This document shows, piece by piece, positions 1-11,859 of a DNA stretch of 64,000 nucleotides. A program made the translations under genes and the position numbers. Source of the stretch: Metallyticus violacea (lineage: Eukaryota; Arthropoda; Insecta; Mantodea; Metallyticidae); assembly GCA_030762175.1 (NCBI GenBank), contig CM060843.1, positions 29,904,501 to 29,968,500 of the forward strand, in the 5' to 3' direction. The stretch's first letter is position 1, and each line of letters begins with the position of its first letter. A model generated the notes under the pieces. It saw nothing but the letters and a program-made list of their open reading frames with translations. It searched no databases and was not told the DNA's origin.

Positions 1-2240
1 GAAACGCTTTAGTGTCAGTTTTCCCTTTTTGAGGGGTTTTAAAGAAAATATTGGTAAATGCTTACTTTTTAAAACACATTCTTTAAGGTTTACTTAAATT
101 GAAAGGTTGCTCATGACACCAATCTTCTTAATTAAATGTTAATAATTATTTTGCTGTCATGAGTTTCACAATATTATTACTATAACCTTACAATGTGTAT
201 TATTTTTTGTGTCAATTATAGCGTCACAACTTTGCAACACTGCATATCCAAAAATCGAATACATTATGTGTGTTTTTAATAGATAACTTCATTTGTTATA
301 CTGCTTATTTATAATAACTAATTTCAATTGTTTATATCCCTTAATATAAAACAATGACCAACGATAATGCAAACGACCTCAATTTGCAAGTTTTAACAAC
401 AGTTAAACGATGTAGAGCTTCTTGAAATGTTACTCATTTATAGCGAAGCGCATCGTAACAAGGCTGGGGCGTCACGAATCTAATCTGAAGTTTTTCTAAA
501 TAGCAGGACCTAGGACGTTTATTAATCTCATTCAGTTGTCTACGTAAGTAAGTGCATTAAACAAAGTAGTCGCAGGCTCTTATATTTACATTATATTCTT
601 TCTAATAAAAATGTTCATTGAGAACTATTCCTTAACGTTTAGCATACAATGAGAGAAGTTGTTAATAACTTTTAGTTCGTTATTATAACAGCAGAAAGTC
701 AATGACATTATTATCAGGAATGAATAGCGCTACGAAACATTTTATAGATCTCTCTGAGGTTCAGAGGAAAGGTCATAGGTCATCTTCCAGCTTTTATAAA
801 AATGTATTTAATGCAGAATTGAAAACAGGCGATTTCTAGAAGGAATCGTATATAACATATACAATTAAAAGTTAAATGCGTCTGTTTTACGGGTTGCATA
901 ATATTAGGCTATGAAATTTAAATTAGTCAAAGCATATACGGAGGACTCATAGACAGTTTCTCCCGCCTCGCGAATTAATTTTTTTATTTCATTAGCTTAA
1001 TATGTTTAAAATAATCATAAAAACAAATTAAAATAGCTTTTTGCTGATATATTTTATATAATTGTGAAGCAAACGGGTTAAACCCTTTTGAACGCGTTTA
1101 TAAAAATATCTCCATAAATCAGCTAGCAGATTATCTATGGACTTAAAACATAAAATGGAACCGGAATTGTAGTTTGATTTCGCTAGTCTGAAGCATTTGT
1201 TCTTTTTGAAAATTGACTCCCCCTTGAGTCAATGCGCAATAACAGCATTCTTATTGCTTACGATTAGATCATCTTTCATTAAAAGTACAAATAAAATTAT
1301 TTTTTCTTCCGTTTCAAATGATTAGAAATGCTTCATTCTAATGCATTCACTGTAACTTATAGAAGGAAAGAGTACTTTCATAGGCTTCATCCTGAGCAAC
1401 AGGGGTTGCCGAAGATTTCCCTGATCTTAGTCGCGAATCTTCCTGGCGTTCAAGTAATTTATTCTTTCATCAAAGCCAAGCTCCTCGTGTTCACAAACCG
1501 TAAGTCTGCTGCCAGTTCTTCACAAACCCCAGCTCGAAGCATTCTGCTTATTTTGGATATGCCAAAAGAAATGTACTGAAAATATCCTCTAGATTAAATG
1601 CAACACTTTCCGTGAGAACACAGATGACACAGATGCCCTGTTTAATCCCCTGGTTCTGTGCCATGCTAGTCTGCTAGTTGATGATATCTTGGTTTACGAA
1701 AACAGGTAATGTGCTTTTTGTATTTATTTCATAATTCCATCAAATACATCCTAATGGCTTTAGCTGCAAGTTATTTTACAATTGATCTCAAACATTTCAG
1801 TCAAATTACTGAAATAAAGATAAATAGATCCACAAAGTGTCAGGAAACTGATTCGAATTCTTTAACTCATCTCATCTTCTTGCCCTCCTCAGAGGTACAC
1901 CTGAGAGAATGCAAACCGTAAAACTTCTACATTAATTTTGTTGAAAGATTGCTAATGTTTTGCACGTTAAAGCATATTTTTCTAATGCAATTACAATATA
2001 TAATACACACGAACAAAATGTTCTGAAATAATAAATGAGCTACTGTTTTAATTGCTCATATTTTATTAATTTTTCGTACCTTCCTGGTACTGACTTATTG
2101 CACATCATGTGGGGATTGTAGCATCACTATGACAACGACTTTCTGATAGTTGTGGTTGAATTACAGAAGTTTTTCAACAGCTTTTCGGCGGTTTTGCAAC
2201 CAAAATGGTTTAAGAGCTGGCCCATGCAATTTGATTCTTT
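1..2240. other. AT-rich spacer, no recognised gene
   Basis: I see no recognisable gene or repeat family here. One somewhat less AT-rich patch (about 1370-1560) is open for 83 codons on the plus strand from 1328, but I recognise no motif in it on either strand. The rest is low-complexity A+T sequence with short runs of T and A. Confidence 0.6.
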
Positions 2241-2244
2241 CCAG

Positions 2245-2460
2245 AGATCTGCCAAATCGCCTTAACTTTGCATAACATTTGTTTTGGAATTACCTGAAGG
2301 AAAGAGATGGTTGATGAGATAAAGAACCCCCATCACGAACACTGTGGCAAATATTTAAGAACACATTCTCAAAGCTGTGGAAATGAGGCTGTTTTTTGTA
2401 CAAGAACAAAATGAGAATATATACAAACCTCTAGAATAATGGCAGTGGGTGTTGATGTAA
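2245..2460 (+). pseudogene. Very degenerate Tc1/mariner-superfamily transposase C-terminus (tentative)
   Basis: Read forward, the segment resembles the end of an IS630/Tc1/mariner transposase. Near 2258-2308 a stretch reading LNFA, stop, HLFWNYLKE can be laid on the family pattern around the third catalytic Asp (LTPxDFFLWGYLK). After it come SRTLWQIFK, like the usual RTLEELK segment, and then NNGSG near 2433, like the terminal NNGGHF. Three or more stops interrupt the frame, and the expected catalytic Asp falls on a stop codon. Conserved residues survive in the right order and spacing, but none of the matches is strong alone. A chance resemblance remains possible. Confidence 0.4.
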
Positions 2461-2464
2461 AAAA

Positions 2465-3555
2465 GCCCATTTTTTGTGCAATAAGTTAGTACTTATTATC
2501 ACTGGTTAATGTTACCTCTTACTTTCGCAAAAGGACGTGTAAAGATAACTAAACACGACCAAGGTGTTCAGAAATAATTAATGAAATGCAATTACATATG
2601 CTGTATATACACTTAAGACACAACCAGATATATTAAAATAATAAATGAAATAATGAAACTAGACACACAAATAATGCGATAAGCACTTAGACTGAAGAGA
2701 AATACAGTAATTGAAAGACTATGTCAATTTATCCTGCACTTTTTGAATTTTATTGTTCATTATATTGCTCTACAGTGTAGTTTTTAGGTGGTGATATTGA
2801 CTTAAATTGCACTATTAAAACCTGCAAGAATTGTCAACACTTCACTTCTCAGTTATATATGCGTACAACTATATCAGGAGCATTTAAATTAGAACTTCAG
2901 GAATTGAAGCAGAGGGAAATATGAGTTATCTGTTTCTCCTGTGCAATAAATGAACCTGTTTGTTGCTTACCCATTTTCCTATTAAATGCTTAGACTCTTG
3001 AGAATTATATTATAGTGATTCTGGTATGAAACTGCATGCAAAGTCATATGAAATAAACATTAACAACGGTAAATACCAAAACAATAGAGTGGAAGAGTCA
3101 ATGAACAATTAAACTAATATCCACAAATTGGTAATTTGTTTGGAAAGTTCATATATTCTAAGTGAGCTCTGCTTAAAACATTACTGTAGAGTTAACGTTC
3201 GAAATTATGAACAGTTTTGAAATGAAAGCAAGGATGCAAGGTTTAGGATAGGAACCGAGTGCTGTTGCGTTATCAAGCATTGAAGAGAGATAATTAGATA
3301 GAATAGGTTATAAAGGATGCTAAAGGCAAATGCTCTTCGCCGAGCTTTCTAAATGAAAAATTGAATTGAACTGTATTTACAGCGTACTGTAAATCTTAAG
3401 CGAAATCTGAAGGCACAAAGCTCATTGTCACTTGTTTATTGTTAAACAAGGTGATTCATTTCAACCTGAGGATTCGTGTTACGGATAATTAAGCACCCAT
3501 GCGTAAATAAACACTGGCCCGCCCTCTCCTCAGCCCGGCAGATTAGCCTACGGAG
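2465..3555. other. AT-rich spacer, nothing recognised
   Basis: No open frame or repeat stands out. The sequence is low-complexity and A+T-rich up to the start of the SINE-C copy. Confidence 0.6.
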
Positions 3556-3559
3556 TTCA

Positions 3560-3972
3560 GCTTTGTCAATATCCAGCAGGGTTACTCAGGCGGAAACGCT
3601 TAGGAGATCCGGGTTTAATTCTCGTTGGGCCAGCCAAGTTGATCTTGGCTTTTTTCTTGGTTTCCCCAAATGCTGGGATGGGTATTTACATTCCACGGAT
3701 TTTCCGCTCTCCCATTTCATATTATTTCATTCCGTTAGTTTTCTCACTGGGTCGAAATTGCCAGGGCGAAGTGGGCTGGCGCAGTGTGACGGTAACTTGC
3801 GCTTTGGAAAGGTTTCTACCACCGCATCTGGAATGGAAGCGGACCTGCAGTCACCGCTCGTAGATCTCGGCCGCCTAGTGTTTCCCAGAAGTGTCCCCAT
3901 TGGGGTAGTAGGCACAAGGATCGACCGTGAGCACCGAAAGTATTCTCCGCCTTTACCAGCATTGCCAGCGTA
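3560..3972 (+). mobile_element. SINE family C copy
   Basis: This is one of five related copies in the window (also near 9.4, 35.8, 41.9 and 55.5 kb). The head has a B-box-like stretch (GGGTTTAATTC near 3612), which suggests a tRNA origin. The shared body follows: TTTACATTCCACG near 3686, then CATTTCATATTATTTCATTC, then GGGCGAAGTGGGCTGGCGCAG from 3763. It ends near GTAGGCACAAGG at about 3908. The 165-codon frame across it (3476-3973) and its antisense partner are by-products of the GC-rich repeat, not genes. I found no clear target-site duplication. Confidence 0.75.
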
Positions 3973-3974
3973 AC

Positions 3975-4649
3975 GCTTAGCACGCCTGCCTATTACACTG
4001 AGTTGCAATCTGTGCACCATAACGCATTGACTTTTATTCATCTCTATGCATTTTCAGGAATGTCCTACGTTAAGATGTTCATAATTTCACATTAAATGTG
4101 GGTAGTCATATGGAGAAGAATTGGTTTTATCCATAAACACGTATTATCACTTGTTTGTAATTTAATTGAATTGTGCAGTGCGTAATTAAGATTTGTGCAT
4201 AAAAAGGTGCACAGAAACACAAAACACTTATTATTGGTCTTTTCCCTTATCTAACTGCTTTCGTGTAATTGTCATAAATAAAAATTATAACTCATGTTTT
4301 AGGAGTTGAGTCCCGTTGCTTCACAGCGTTAACGTAGCGCGGCCACCACATTCTCAAAAGGAACACAGCACTGTATTATGTTGAAATAGATATGACAGAG
4401 CCGTAAAACGCTGAGGTTGCATAACCCCTCAATCTGCCGGATGAGTTCAGTAACCCGGTATATTTTTTTACTGGTATTTTGCTAATTCGTCTGCAGTTTG
4501 CTGCTTAGCGCTAAACTGTAATGTGCAACAGTTTTCTTTAGCGGAATTACTCAAATCACTCGTCATTTATGAACTCCAGGAATAGATTTCAGATTACACA
4601 TACAGTTCTGTTATATTCGTTGTATTCATAAATTAAGATACTTTGGTTG
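3975..4649. other. Spacer, nothing recognised
   Basis: No gene or repeat was recognised between the SINE-C copy and the next SINE-B copy. Base composition is A+T-rich, with a few CpG-containing words near 4330. Confidence 0.5.
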
Positions 4650-4958
4650 GGGTTCATTAGAGAGTAGTAGTGTTTAACGCCCGTTTTTACTACTGAGGCA
4701 CCACAGGCGGTGGACACTGATGATACATGAAATGAAATGATATATTGGGAAAGGATTTTTTTTTTTTTAAGGAAGGAAGCGTTCCAGGCCTAAGTTTAGG
4801 TACCTCCCCGGCATTTGCCAGTTATGAAGACTGAGGAAAACCTGGAAAAACCCCCAGTCAGGGAGGACGGTCCTGGCGGGATTCGAACCGCAGACCTCCC
4901 GCTCACGAGTCCATGCCTTAACGACCTTGGCCACCCGTGGCGGAGGGTTCATTAGAGA
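4650..4958 (-). mobile_element. SINE family B copy with perfect 14-bp target duplication
   Basis: The element (about 4664-4944) reads on the minus strand. It starts with a tRNA-Ser/Leu-like head: an A-box-like TGGCCAAGGTCGTTAAGGC, then GGACTCGTGAGCGGGAGG, then a B-box-like GGTTCGAATCCCGCC. The body includes an internal A-rich tract (poly-T at 4758-4769 on the plus strand), CATTTCATTTCATGTATCATC and a 3' end near GGGCGTTAAACAC. It is flanked by identical copies of GGGTTCATTAGAGA at 4650-4663 and 4945-4958. These are a target-site duplication and fix both ends of this family. The head lacks a working tRNA fold, so it is not a tRNA gene. Confidence 0.9.
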
Positions 4959-4959
4959 A

Positions 4960-5540
4960 ATTAACAGTGTTGTTGAAAGAAATAAAGTTGCACAATACAT
5001 GTATAGATACATTCCCCTTTTTTCTCATTCCCTTTTAGTCATCAATCCTTAATTTTCGAGATACGTCTTGTTCATTATAAGCGAAAGGTTTACGTTGAGC
5101 ATTATAACCCACTTCCTTTCAGCAATCCATTGTTTTCTTCCTACAGGATAGTTTTCGTGTACTATTGTCCTATACGTACTCCAGATTTTGTCATTTTTAA
5201 TTTATTTGCCAATTTAATAGCTGTATAAGTAACTTATTCGTAATATCATCATTTTTTGCATGCTCGTTGAACTTGAGTTCTTTATTAGCTTTGGAAAATT
5301 CTTTTCAACTATCCATAACTCTTTTCACCTTCAGGTTTCACCTGCAGTTTGCTTCTGAATATTATTTACATATCTTAAACATTTAAGCGCTTTATAGTTT
5401 TTTAACTAAGAAATTCAGTTTTCTTTACTGTCACCCTTGCTTTAAGATATATGACAATGGATGTAAAATATGCAGTACTTCCTTCAGTGTGCGATCATTT
5501 ATTACACGCTTGCATAGAACTAAGTCATTTCCTTTGTTTA
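4960..5540. other. Spacer, nothing recognised
   Basis: A+T-rich sequence with no recognisable gene or repeat. Confidence 0.5.
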
Positions 5541-5700
5541 GGTTAGCGTTGCTTACTGCTGAATGGGAGGTCCCAGGTTCAATCCCAAGCACCTTCTTAG
5601 AAAATTTATAAGTTAGGGAGGTCTGGAACCTCATGATAACAGTTGGGCAGCTGCCTGATAAACAGATAGTCACCTCGGATCAAATCGCTGCGTGATGCTC
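5541..5700 (+). mobile_element. SINE family E copy (partial)
   Basis: The head keeps TACTGCTGAATGGGAGG followed by a B-box-like CAGGTTCAATCCC. It then shares AAGTTAGGGAGGTCTGGAAC with the minus-strand copy near 10.2-10.4 kb (one mismatch). The A-box part of the head is lost or diverged. The 80-codon minus frame across it is a by-product. Confidence 0.6.
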
Positions 5701-8700
5701 TCTTCAAGTGATGCTGCAAGAAGGAAGTAGAGGGGTAGCAGTCGCTCTGTTGCCAAACGTCTGTATTGGCTAAAAAAGATGTTGAGGGGGGAGGGGATCA
5801 TTTCTTCGAAATGCAAATGTTTCCATAGCAGTTTATGTGATTTAATAATCTTTAAAATGCAACGTATTCTGTCTGTCAAAAGACCTCATGTTGAAATAGT
5901 TTTGCAATTTTAATACCGGTGTATTATATCTTTATAAAATAACTGATCTTTTTAAATATTTTCAAATGTCCATTAGTGCCCAAGAGTGTTCTGAAAAGAC
6001 AAGGCTAATACAACAGGAAAGATAAAAATTTTAAAAACGTTTTCTTTGTTTTCTTGAAAGTTCAAAGGTTTTAATGCGAACAGAAACCTGAAAAATCTCA
6101 TTTATCGAGATATTATTGTGTTCGTTCCACATCAATGCAAAACAAAGAAGGCGAAGCACGACAACTAACGCAGATAACAGAATAACAAAGGCTTTTAGAG
6201 ACAGCAATATGAGGTTTCATGGAATTTGAAAGGAATATTCATAGAGAAAATATACATAAGTTGCTTTACATTTAATTTTAATGCACATGAAAAATAAAGA
6301 AATCAGACAAAAGCTGTGCGCAACAAAGCAAAAAATAAAAATGAAAATACATGTGGGTAATGACAACAAAATAAATATTTTACTTACTAAACTTGTTAAT
6401 AATGAACAAAGTGTGTAAGCAAATTAAGTATATTTAATATATCATCAGCATTAAATAAATGTATTCTTTACTTTAATTACTTTAGCTCACCTTTCCGCAA
6501 CACAGCCACATTTCTGTAGATTGCCACTGCGTTACTTCCAATAATTATTTCTTAGTCGTTTCGTATGTCTCTGATTACTATTATCAGATATTTTATTTAA
6601 AGCTTCATTTGTACTTTCTATTAGGCTGAGATTTGGGACATGGAAATTTTAGGCATAGGCAGAATATTTTTATTATCTGTCGATTTTTTTATTTTGTACA
6701 GGCTTGCATAAACTGGAATGGCTGAAAACGGAAATGACGCACTCCCTGAACCAGCTCTGCAGTGTATAATATTCATATGTATCGAAATGAAATTCCTATC
6801 TGGATGTATCCTATCTGAATGATTCCTATCTGGATGTAGACAGTGCGATTTAGCCAAGAGTTTAAGCACGTTTCACGGGCAGAGTGAAGAGCGCGCTAGC
6901 GGCGAATGTGCCAACGGTCTCCAGCTCTCATTCCCAACCCTCTCCCTGATACGAATAACAGAAGTATTTGACGCGCCCTCTCAGTATTCCAGGAGGTTGA
7001 GAGTGTGCTAGTTGACATGCATTATTGACGAACAGTTCCATTGAATACACCATTAAGTAAAGTGTACTTATTATTAAGACCTATTCCTTAAGAATTCTTA
7101 TGACAAGCGCATGCGTGAGTTTTACAGAAGTTACTGCAGTCTGTATTGCTATCAAATCATACATTTTTAAAGTGGCAACAGTTCAAGCAATCGACTGACA
7201 GCAGGTTTAATGATTGACTGATCAGCGAGAATTATCCTCAAAATTCGACATGCACGATTTTTATTTGTGAGGAATCAAAACAGAGTCTACAGAAACTATT
7301 CATGAACTACCGAGACCTGTGAAATGAAATAAGGAGAAAAATACGAAAAATGCAGAGGCCGGGTAGCAACAAAACTTACTTCGGGGATATTAAATGTGCT
7401 TGAATGAAAATAGGTGTTCATTTCAACTTAAGATAAGAGAGAGATGTTATATTAATCCGTTACTTACTAATTATTAAATAATTATTGTAAAATACTAATT
7501 TATTTTAGTGATCGTCTCTTTCCTCGAGAGGGAGTGAAATTAATGTAGGGGAGAGAGGGCGAATCACCGTCACCGCATTTCCCACTCTACCTGTGAAATA
7601 TGCTTAAACTATTGACTTATAATGATATATGTGATATGTGCTAAAAACACACGAAGCTACGTTTACCATATGCTCTCTTAACATTCCATTAATCACATTT
7701 GCAGCAAGTTCTGAAAGCATAATCAAGGCTACAGCAAATTCATGATACCACGTTAATTATTAGTAATATGTTAATTTTCTAATAATAGTGCATTTTCTTC
7801 CTAAAATCATTATTTTATATTTTTATGTAAACATTTTGTAACACATTCTACTCAAATATTCGGAATATGCAGATTGATCCGTTAAGTATATTATCGCCGT
7901 GTGGCGCTTGCACACACATCAGCATCTCAGTAGTGGAGCGTCAAATATCTTAATATTAAATATAATTATATGCACACTTACCGCAACTACATATGTAAAT
8001 ATCGAAACAATTTAGGCAATTGTTGGCGAAAATAAGCATACTTTTGCTGCAATTCACTTCGAGAAATCAAAGCATTCTCGTGATGGATGTTTGTATTCAG
8101 TTTCTCTAAGTCTAAGGTATGCATTGCTATAACTGTGCAAGCAGATAAAATGTAACAGTTAGCATACTTTGACTTCACTGTTGTCGTAGCAACCAGTTCT
8201 TCGCACGCTCTACGCGGCTCACGTTTCTGCAGTTGTTTGTTTTGTGGCATTCCCAACGAGTAAACGGAAAATGTCCGTTGCGGTTGCACAGTGAATAATT
8301 ATTGCATTTTTAACGCGCTAAAACAATAAACCAATTTAATTTTCTAAAGCATGGTTCGAAAACTATTAAAGATTCGAATGTGTATAGTTCTTTGATGAAC
8401 ATTGTGAAACAGTAGAAAAGTTGACTCATTGCGAGTATCTTCATCGAAGACGAGCATTATTCCAGAGAACAACACATTATGAACAATGCAGGTTCGTGAC
8501 ATTAGTGCAGTTACTGCCATAAACTATGTGTGCAGGCGATCATTCATGGAGAGTTATCGAGTACGAAAAAATCGCTTTACCAGCAGTTCTGAATGCAGGT
8601 CATAAGACTGTAAGAATTGAGCCCTCTTACAGACTTTTACATGTTCATGCACCTGAGTGGTTTGATAGCGCATTCTCACCAATCATTAAATTTGAGTAAA

Positions 8701-9370
8701 TCTTTCCATTCCAGTAGCTTAGCTCCAGCATGAAATGAGGTTCGAAAGATGAAATCTCTCCAGCGAAGGCAGAAATTCGATCTTATTCTGACAAAATTCT
8801 TCAACGTTTTTGGGATGCTGTACATCTGTAGGTATAGCCTTCACAAAGTTTAGTGAATGATGCATGTCCTGTCTGTCCAAAAGACACAATGTCAATATTT
8901 CCCATGACAATACAAGACTGCTGACATTACGCATGATATAAATTGGATAAATTGCACTGGACAGTCCTGAAATATCCTCCTTACAGTTTCGGATTGTAAT
9001 TCTAATTATTTGGTTCTCGTAAAGAAGACAGGGAAGGGAAAGTTTTCGAACTATGAAGGCTTAGCAGACTTTGTGCCCAATTGACTTCGTACTCGTGCTG
9101 TTATTTTTTATGAAACGGATTAATAAAATACCTGTCAGTACGTGTGCATGCCAGTGAATGCTAAGTAATAGAATAACTTTGTCATATATCTGAATGAGAT
9201 TCATGCAATAAAGAATATTGGGCGAAGTTTCCTTTATATTTTATCGATTGTTATGCGTTAATTCTATTTATACTAACCTTTTGCAAGCGGTAAGACATTG
9301 CACATTTAGCCTAGAGTTCAAGGCAGTTATAACCCCTAGGTTAGTATACACAATAGAAACCCTTCGGGTA
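5701..9370. other. Spacer with two unexplained less AT-rich patches
   Basis: Mostly featureless A+T-rich DNA. Two patches stand out. At 6865-7020 there is a GC-richer segment with several CpGs (GAGCGCGCTAGCGGCGAA near 6890) and no coding frame I recognise. At 7984-8301 there is an open minus-strand frame, listed separately. The minus-strand frame at 8719-8934 and the frames near 6.6 and 5.7 kb show no family motif. Confidence 0.5.
7984..8301 (-). other. Open minus-strand segment of unknown nature
   Basis: The minus strand is open for about 100 codons (8289-7987). There is a stop just upstream and CpG-rich codons around 8190-8225 (KREPRRACEELV). The first codon of the open stretch is GTG, not ATG. 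Just past its stop is a good-looking splice donor (GCG|GTAAGTG at about 7981), and a pyrimidine-rich TTTTAG lies upstream near 8318. Together these could mark an exon, possibly non-coding or read in another frame. I recognise no domain, and a chance open frame is about as likely. Confidence 0.25.
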
Positions 9371-9374
9371 CTCA

Positions 9375-9795
9375 TTTGAATAACATGCTTTTGTCGTTTC
9401 CCTTGGTCTCTTGATGGAATGAATGCGAACTTTGTGCTCTCCCATGTCATTAGATCTGTTACAGTATCGAGAGTGCAAGGGCGAAGTAGGCTAGTGCAGT
9501 GTGATGGTGGCTTGCACTTGGACAAGATTCTGCCCTGGCATCTAGTAGGAAGCGGCCCTTCTGAGCGGTTCGGGCTTCTTAGAGGGGCGCTCCGAGACGT
9601 CGGTAAGTTCTATCTAGAAGCAATGTCAGAGACTCCGTCTCCTCCGTGCCTCAAAGCATTGTGGTTCCCTCACCTGGTCCCTTCCTACCGAAGGTGCCAC
9701 TCGGGGGGTGCAGGCACAAATGGCCTGCCATTGGGCAAGGCTGAAGTTCAGAAATATCCTCCACCGACCCTAACAGCTCAATCCAATACAGTATC
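9375..9795 (+). mobile_element. SINE family C copy
   Basis: The copy shares the family-C core AAGGGCGAAGTAGGCTAGTGC (here from about 9477), CAGTGTGATGGTGG and the GAAGCGGCCCTTCTGAG stretch. It also keeps the 3' motif GTGCAGGCACAAATGG near 9708. The 5' head is too diverged to delimit. The 126-codon frame at 9419-9799 runs through the element and is not a gene. Confidence 0.7.
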
Positions 9796-10189
9796 CTGAC
9801 GACAGTTTAGATCTTTGATGATAACACTACCCGTCTACTTTGTGTTTGAATCCAAACGCATAGAATCGTTTCTGAACCTTATAGAAAAACAATGATGAAA
9901 TTAAGTTAACATTGTTTAGCTGAATGAATCAGGTGAGTTTTATATTCATGTTTTATCAGAAACAAATCCGCATTCCTGAGTAGCCGATCAAGAATTTCGA
10001 ACAAACAGAAGATAAAATAACATTTTAACAAAATCTCCTGATCTAAGATTAATGGTATTTGAATTTTCGTCATGGATTTTTCTCGCTGTTATATAGATTT
10101 TAGTTGTACATTGCAGGCTTTTAGTTATAACAGGAGCTTTCATACAATTTCTACCTCTGCTTCCTGTACCTATTTTACGACTTCATTGA
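9796..10189. other. Spacer, nothing recognised
   Basis: A+T-rich sequence without recognisable features. Confidence 0.5.
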
Positions 10190-10395
10190 TAGATGGACAT
10201 GTGATCAGCATGCCGAAACCCCTTTACATGGCTTTCGAGACTGAAGAACGCCACCTCTCCATTATAATTTTCTCACGAGGGACCCCGTTCCAGACCTCTC
10301 TAACTTAAAGAAATCACTAAACAGGTACGGGAATCAAACCCGGGCCTCCGGGCCAGTAGTCAGCGATGCTATCCACTAGACCAAGAAGGCGGTCT
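10190..10395 (-). mobile_element. SINE family E copy
   Basis: On the minus strand it begins with a well-kept tRNA-like head. An A-box-like TGGTCTAGTGGATAGC is followed by ACTACTGGCCCGGAGG and a B-box-like GGGTTTGATTCCC. After GTACCTG comes the shared body motif AAGTTAGAGAGGTCTGGAAC. It resembles a tRNA gene, but the acceptor arms do not pair and the sequence runs on into a SINE body shared with 5.54 kb. Confidence 0.7.
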
Positions 10396-10540
10396 CTATA
10401 AAATATTAATTGGACATACAATGACAGGTGGCAAGAAAGCAAGGACAGACACCAAAAGAACCACACAGATGATGAATAAAGAATAGATGACTTTCTTAAG
10501 AGTCAACAATTCATTATGAGTAAAACCAGATGGATTATGA

Positions 10541-10826
10541 TTTTGATTTGTTTATTTAAGGACGCTCTTTAACATCTCAGGTCATCAGCGTCCCATTCAA
10601 TTCAAGGAGTGAAAAGGCCGACCAATTTTGCTCAGAGGCCTCTTCTTTCAGGCTTGAGGTTATTTTTCGTGCCGTAAATGTACGATACGGGACCCATGGC
10701 TCTACTTTCCTTCCGAAGGAAGTTAAACTTTTTACGTCCGAAAAAATCCATCGATCCTAGCCGGGTTTGAACCCGCGACCTTGGGTTTAGAAGGAAAGTA
10801 TGGTTACCGCTACACCACCAGGACCG
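10541..10826 (-). mobile_element. SINE family A copy
   Basis: Read on the minus strand: head GGTCCTGGTGGTGTAGCGG, B-box GGGTTCAAACCCGGC, body TCGGACGTAAAAAG, CTTCCGAAGGAAAG, ACGGCACGAAAAATAACCTC, GCAGCCTCTGAGC-like and CCTGAGATGTTAAAGAGC, ending in an A/T-rich tail. An imperfect flanking repeat (AAACCAGATGGATTATG near 10523 and AAATCAGATACATAATG near 10832) may be a decayed target duplication. Six copies of this family of roughly 290 bp lie in the window. Confidence 0.85.
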
Positions 10827-10887
10827 ACAAAAAATCAGATACATAATGTGAAAAACCAGAGCATGTAATATTGTTGATAATAAGACA

Positions 10888-11079
10888 TTGTGTCAAAACA
10901 AGGAAAATGCTCATGTAGAAAGAGATAACATCAACCGACTTATTAAAGCAGAATGGGATTTGAAACCCATAAGGAAAAGAGTGGCAGGACTTTTAAAGCG
11001 ATGTAGTGATGCAGACAATATTGTCTATGCAAAAGAAGAAGGTAAAATCGTTGAATGTAAATGTTGTAAAAGAATGTAA
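10888..11079 (+). other. Short open segment of unknown nature
   Basis: This 63-codon plus frame has a protein-like composition: charged residues, KRVAGLLKRCSDADN, and a Cys-containing end KCCKRM. It lies just after the SINE-A copy. I recognise no family. It could be a fragment of an older transposon or chance. Confidence 0.2.
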
Positions 11080-11084
11080 AATGT

Positions 11085-11855
11085 TGTAAAGGAATAAAAG
11101 TATGCACATAGAATGTAACAAAAATTTAGGAGCATGAGGTGATTAATATGAACGTACAACTTTAATGTCCGAAACGCTTCGTTTTCGCCAGTTACTCACC
11201 TATTAAATATTAACAAACGTGCATTTGATGTTAAAGCGGGTCATGTGATTAAGTTCGTTTTTTTACGATGTGTTGCTATGGTAATATTATCTTTTACCTG
11301 TTCTTATATCTTGTTTACTATCTCGCATCAACCTCAAGGAAACTGTAAACGATGTTAGTCTTAAAATAACATATCATAAGTTTTCTTACTTTTGTTTCTT
11401 GTTATCGTGGAACAATTCATCATAAGGGAACCTATGCAAGGCGAATCGGAAGATGAGGTCCAGGGATATTCACCTGATTTACCCTCACAAGCCTTTCTTC
11501 ATTTGTGCTTATTTCTGTGACATTGTTTACTGTTGAAATATTGACTTAGAAGAAATACGAAAGAACATAATTATCTATGACCATTAGAAGCCGTTGGAAA
11601 TCTACAAATGAATTTCACAGCCGATTGTTCCTTGTAATAAAACTGATGAAAGATATTTTAAAATGTACTGTAATGAACACCTGGCATAGATATATTTAAA
11701 TCATTCAAATCTTCCGAAGGAGAAGAGAGACAAAGCACCATCTAGGATCCTCTAATTGTAACTGCGATATTTCACGTATTTCTCAAACTACCATGTGTGT
11801 TTCATCTCTGCTTCTCTTCTAGTTGATCTAAATGTTGTTTTTATCATTTTTCAAA
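11085..11855. other. Spacer, nothing recognised
   Basis: A+T-rich DNA with no recognisable feature. Confidence 0.5.
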
Positions 11856-11859
11856 GGAT

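Noticed and set aside
3476..4041. Frames of 165, 104 and 74 codons near 3.5-4.0 kb
   Set aside because: They run through a SINE-C copy on both strands. Long frames here reflect its GC content.
10325..10395. tRNA gene on the minus strand
   Set aside because: A and B boxes are good, but acceptor stems do not pair and the sequence continues into a SINE body shared with 5.54 kb.
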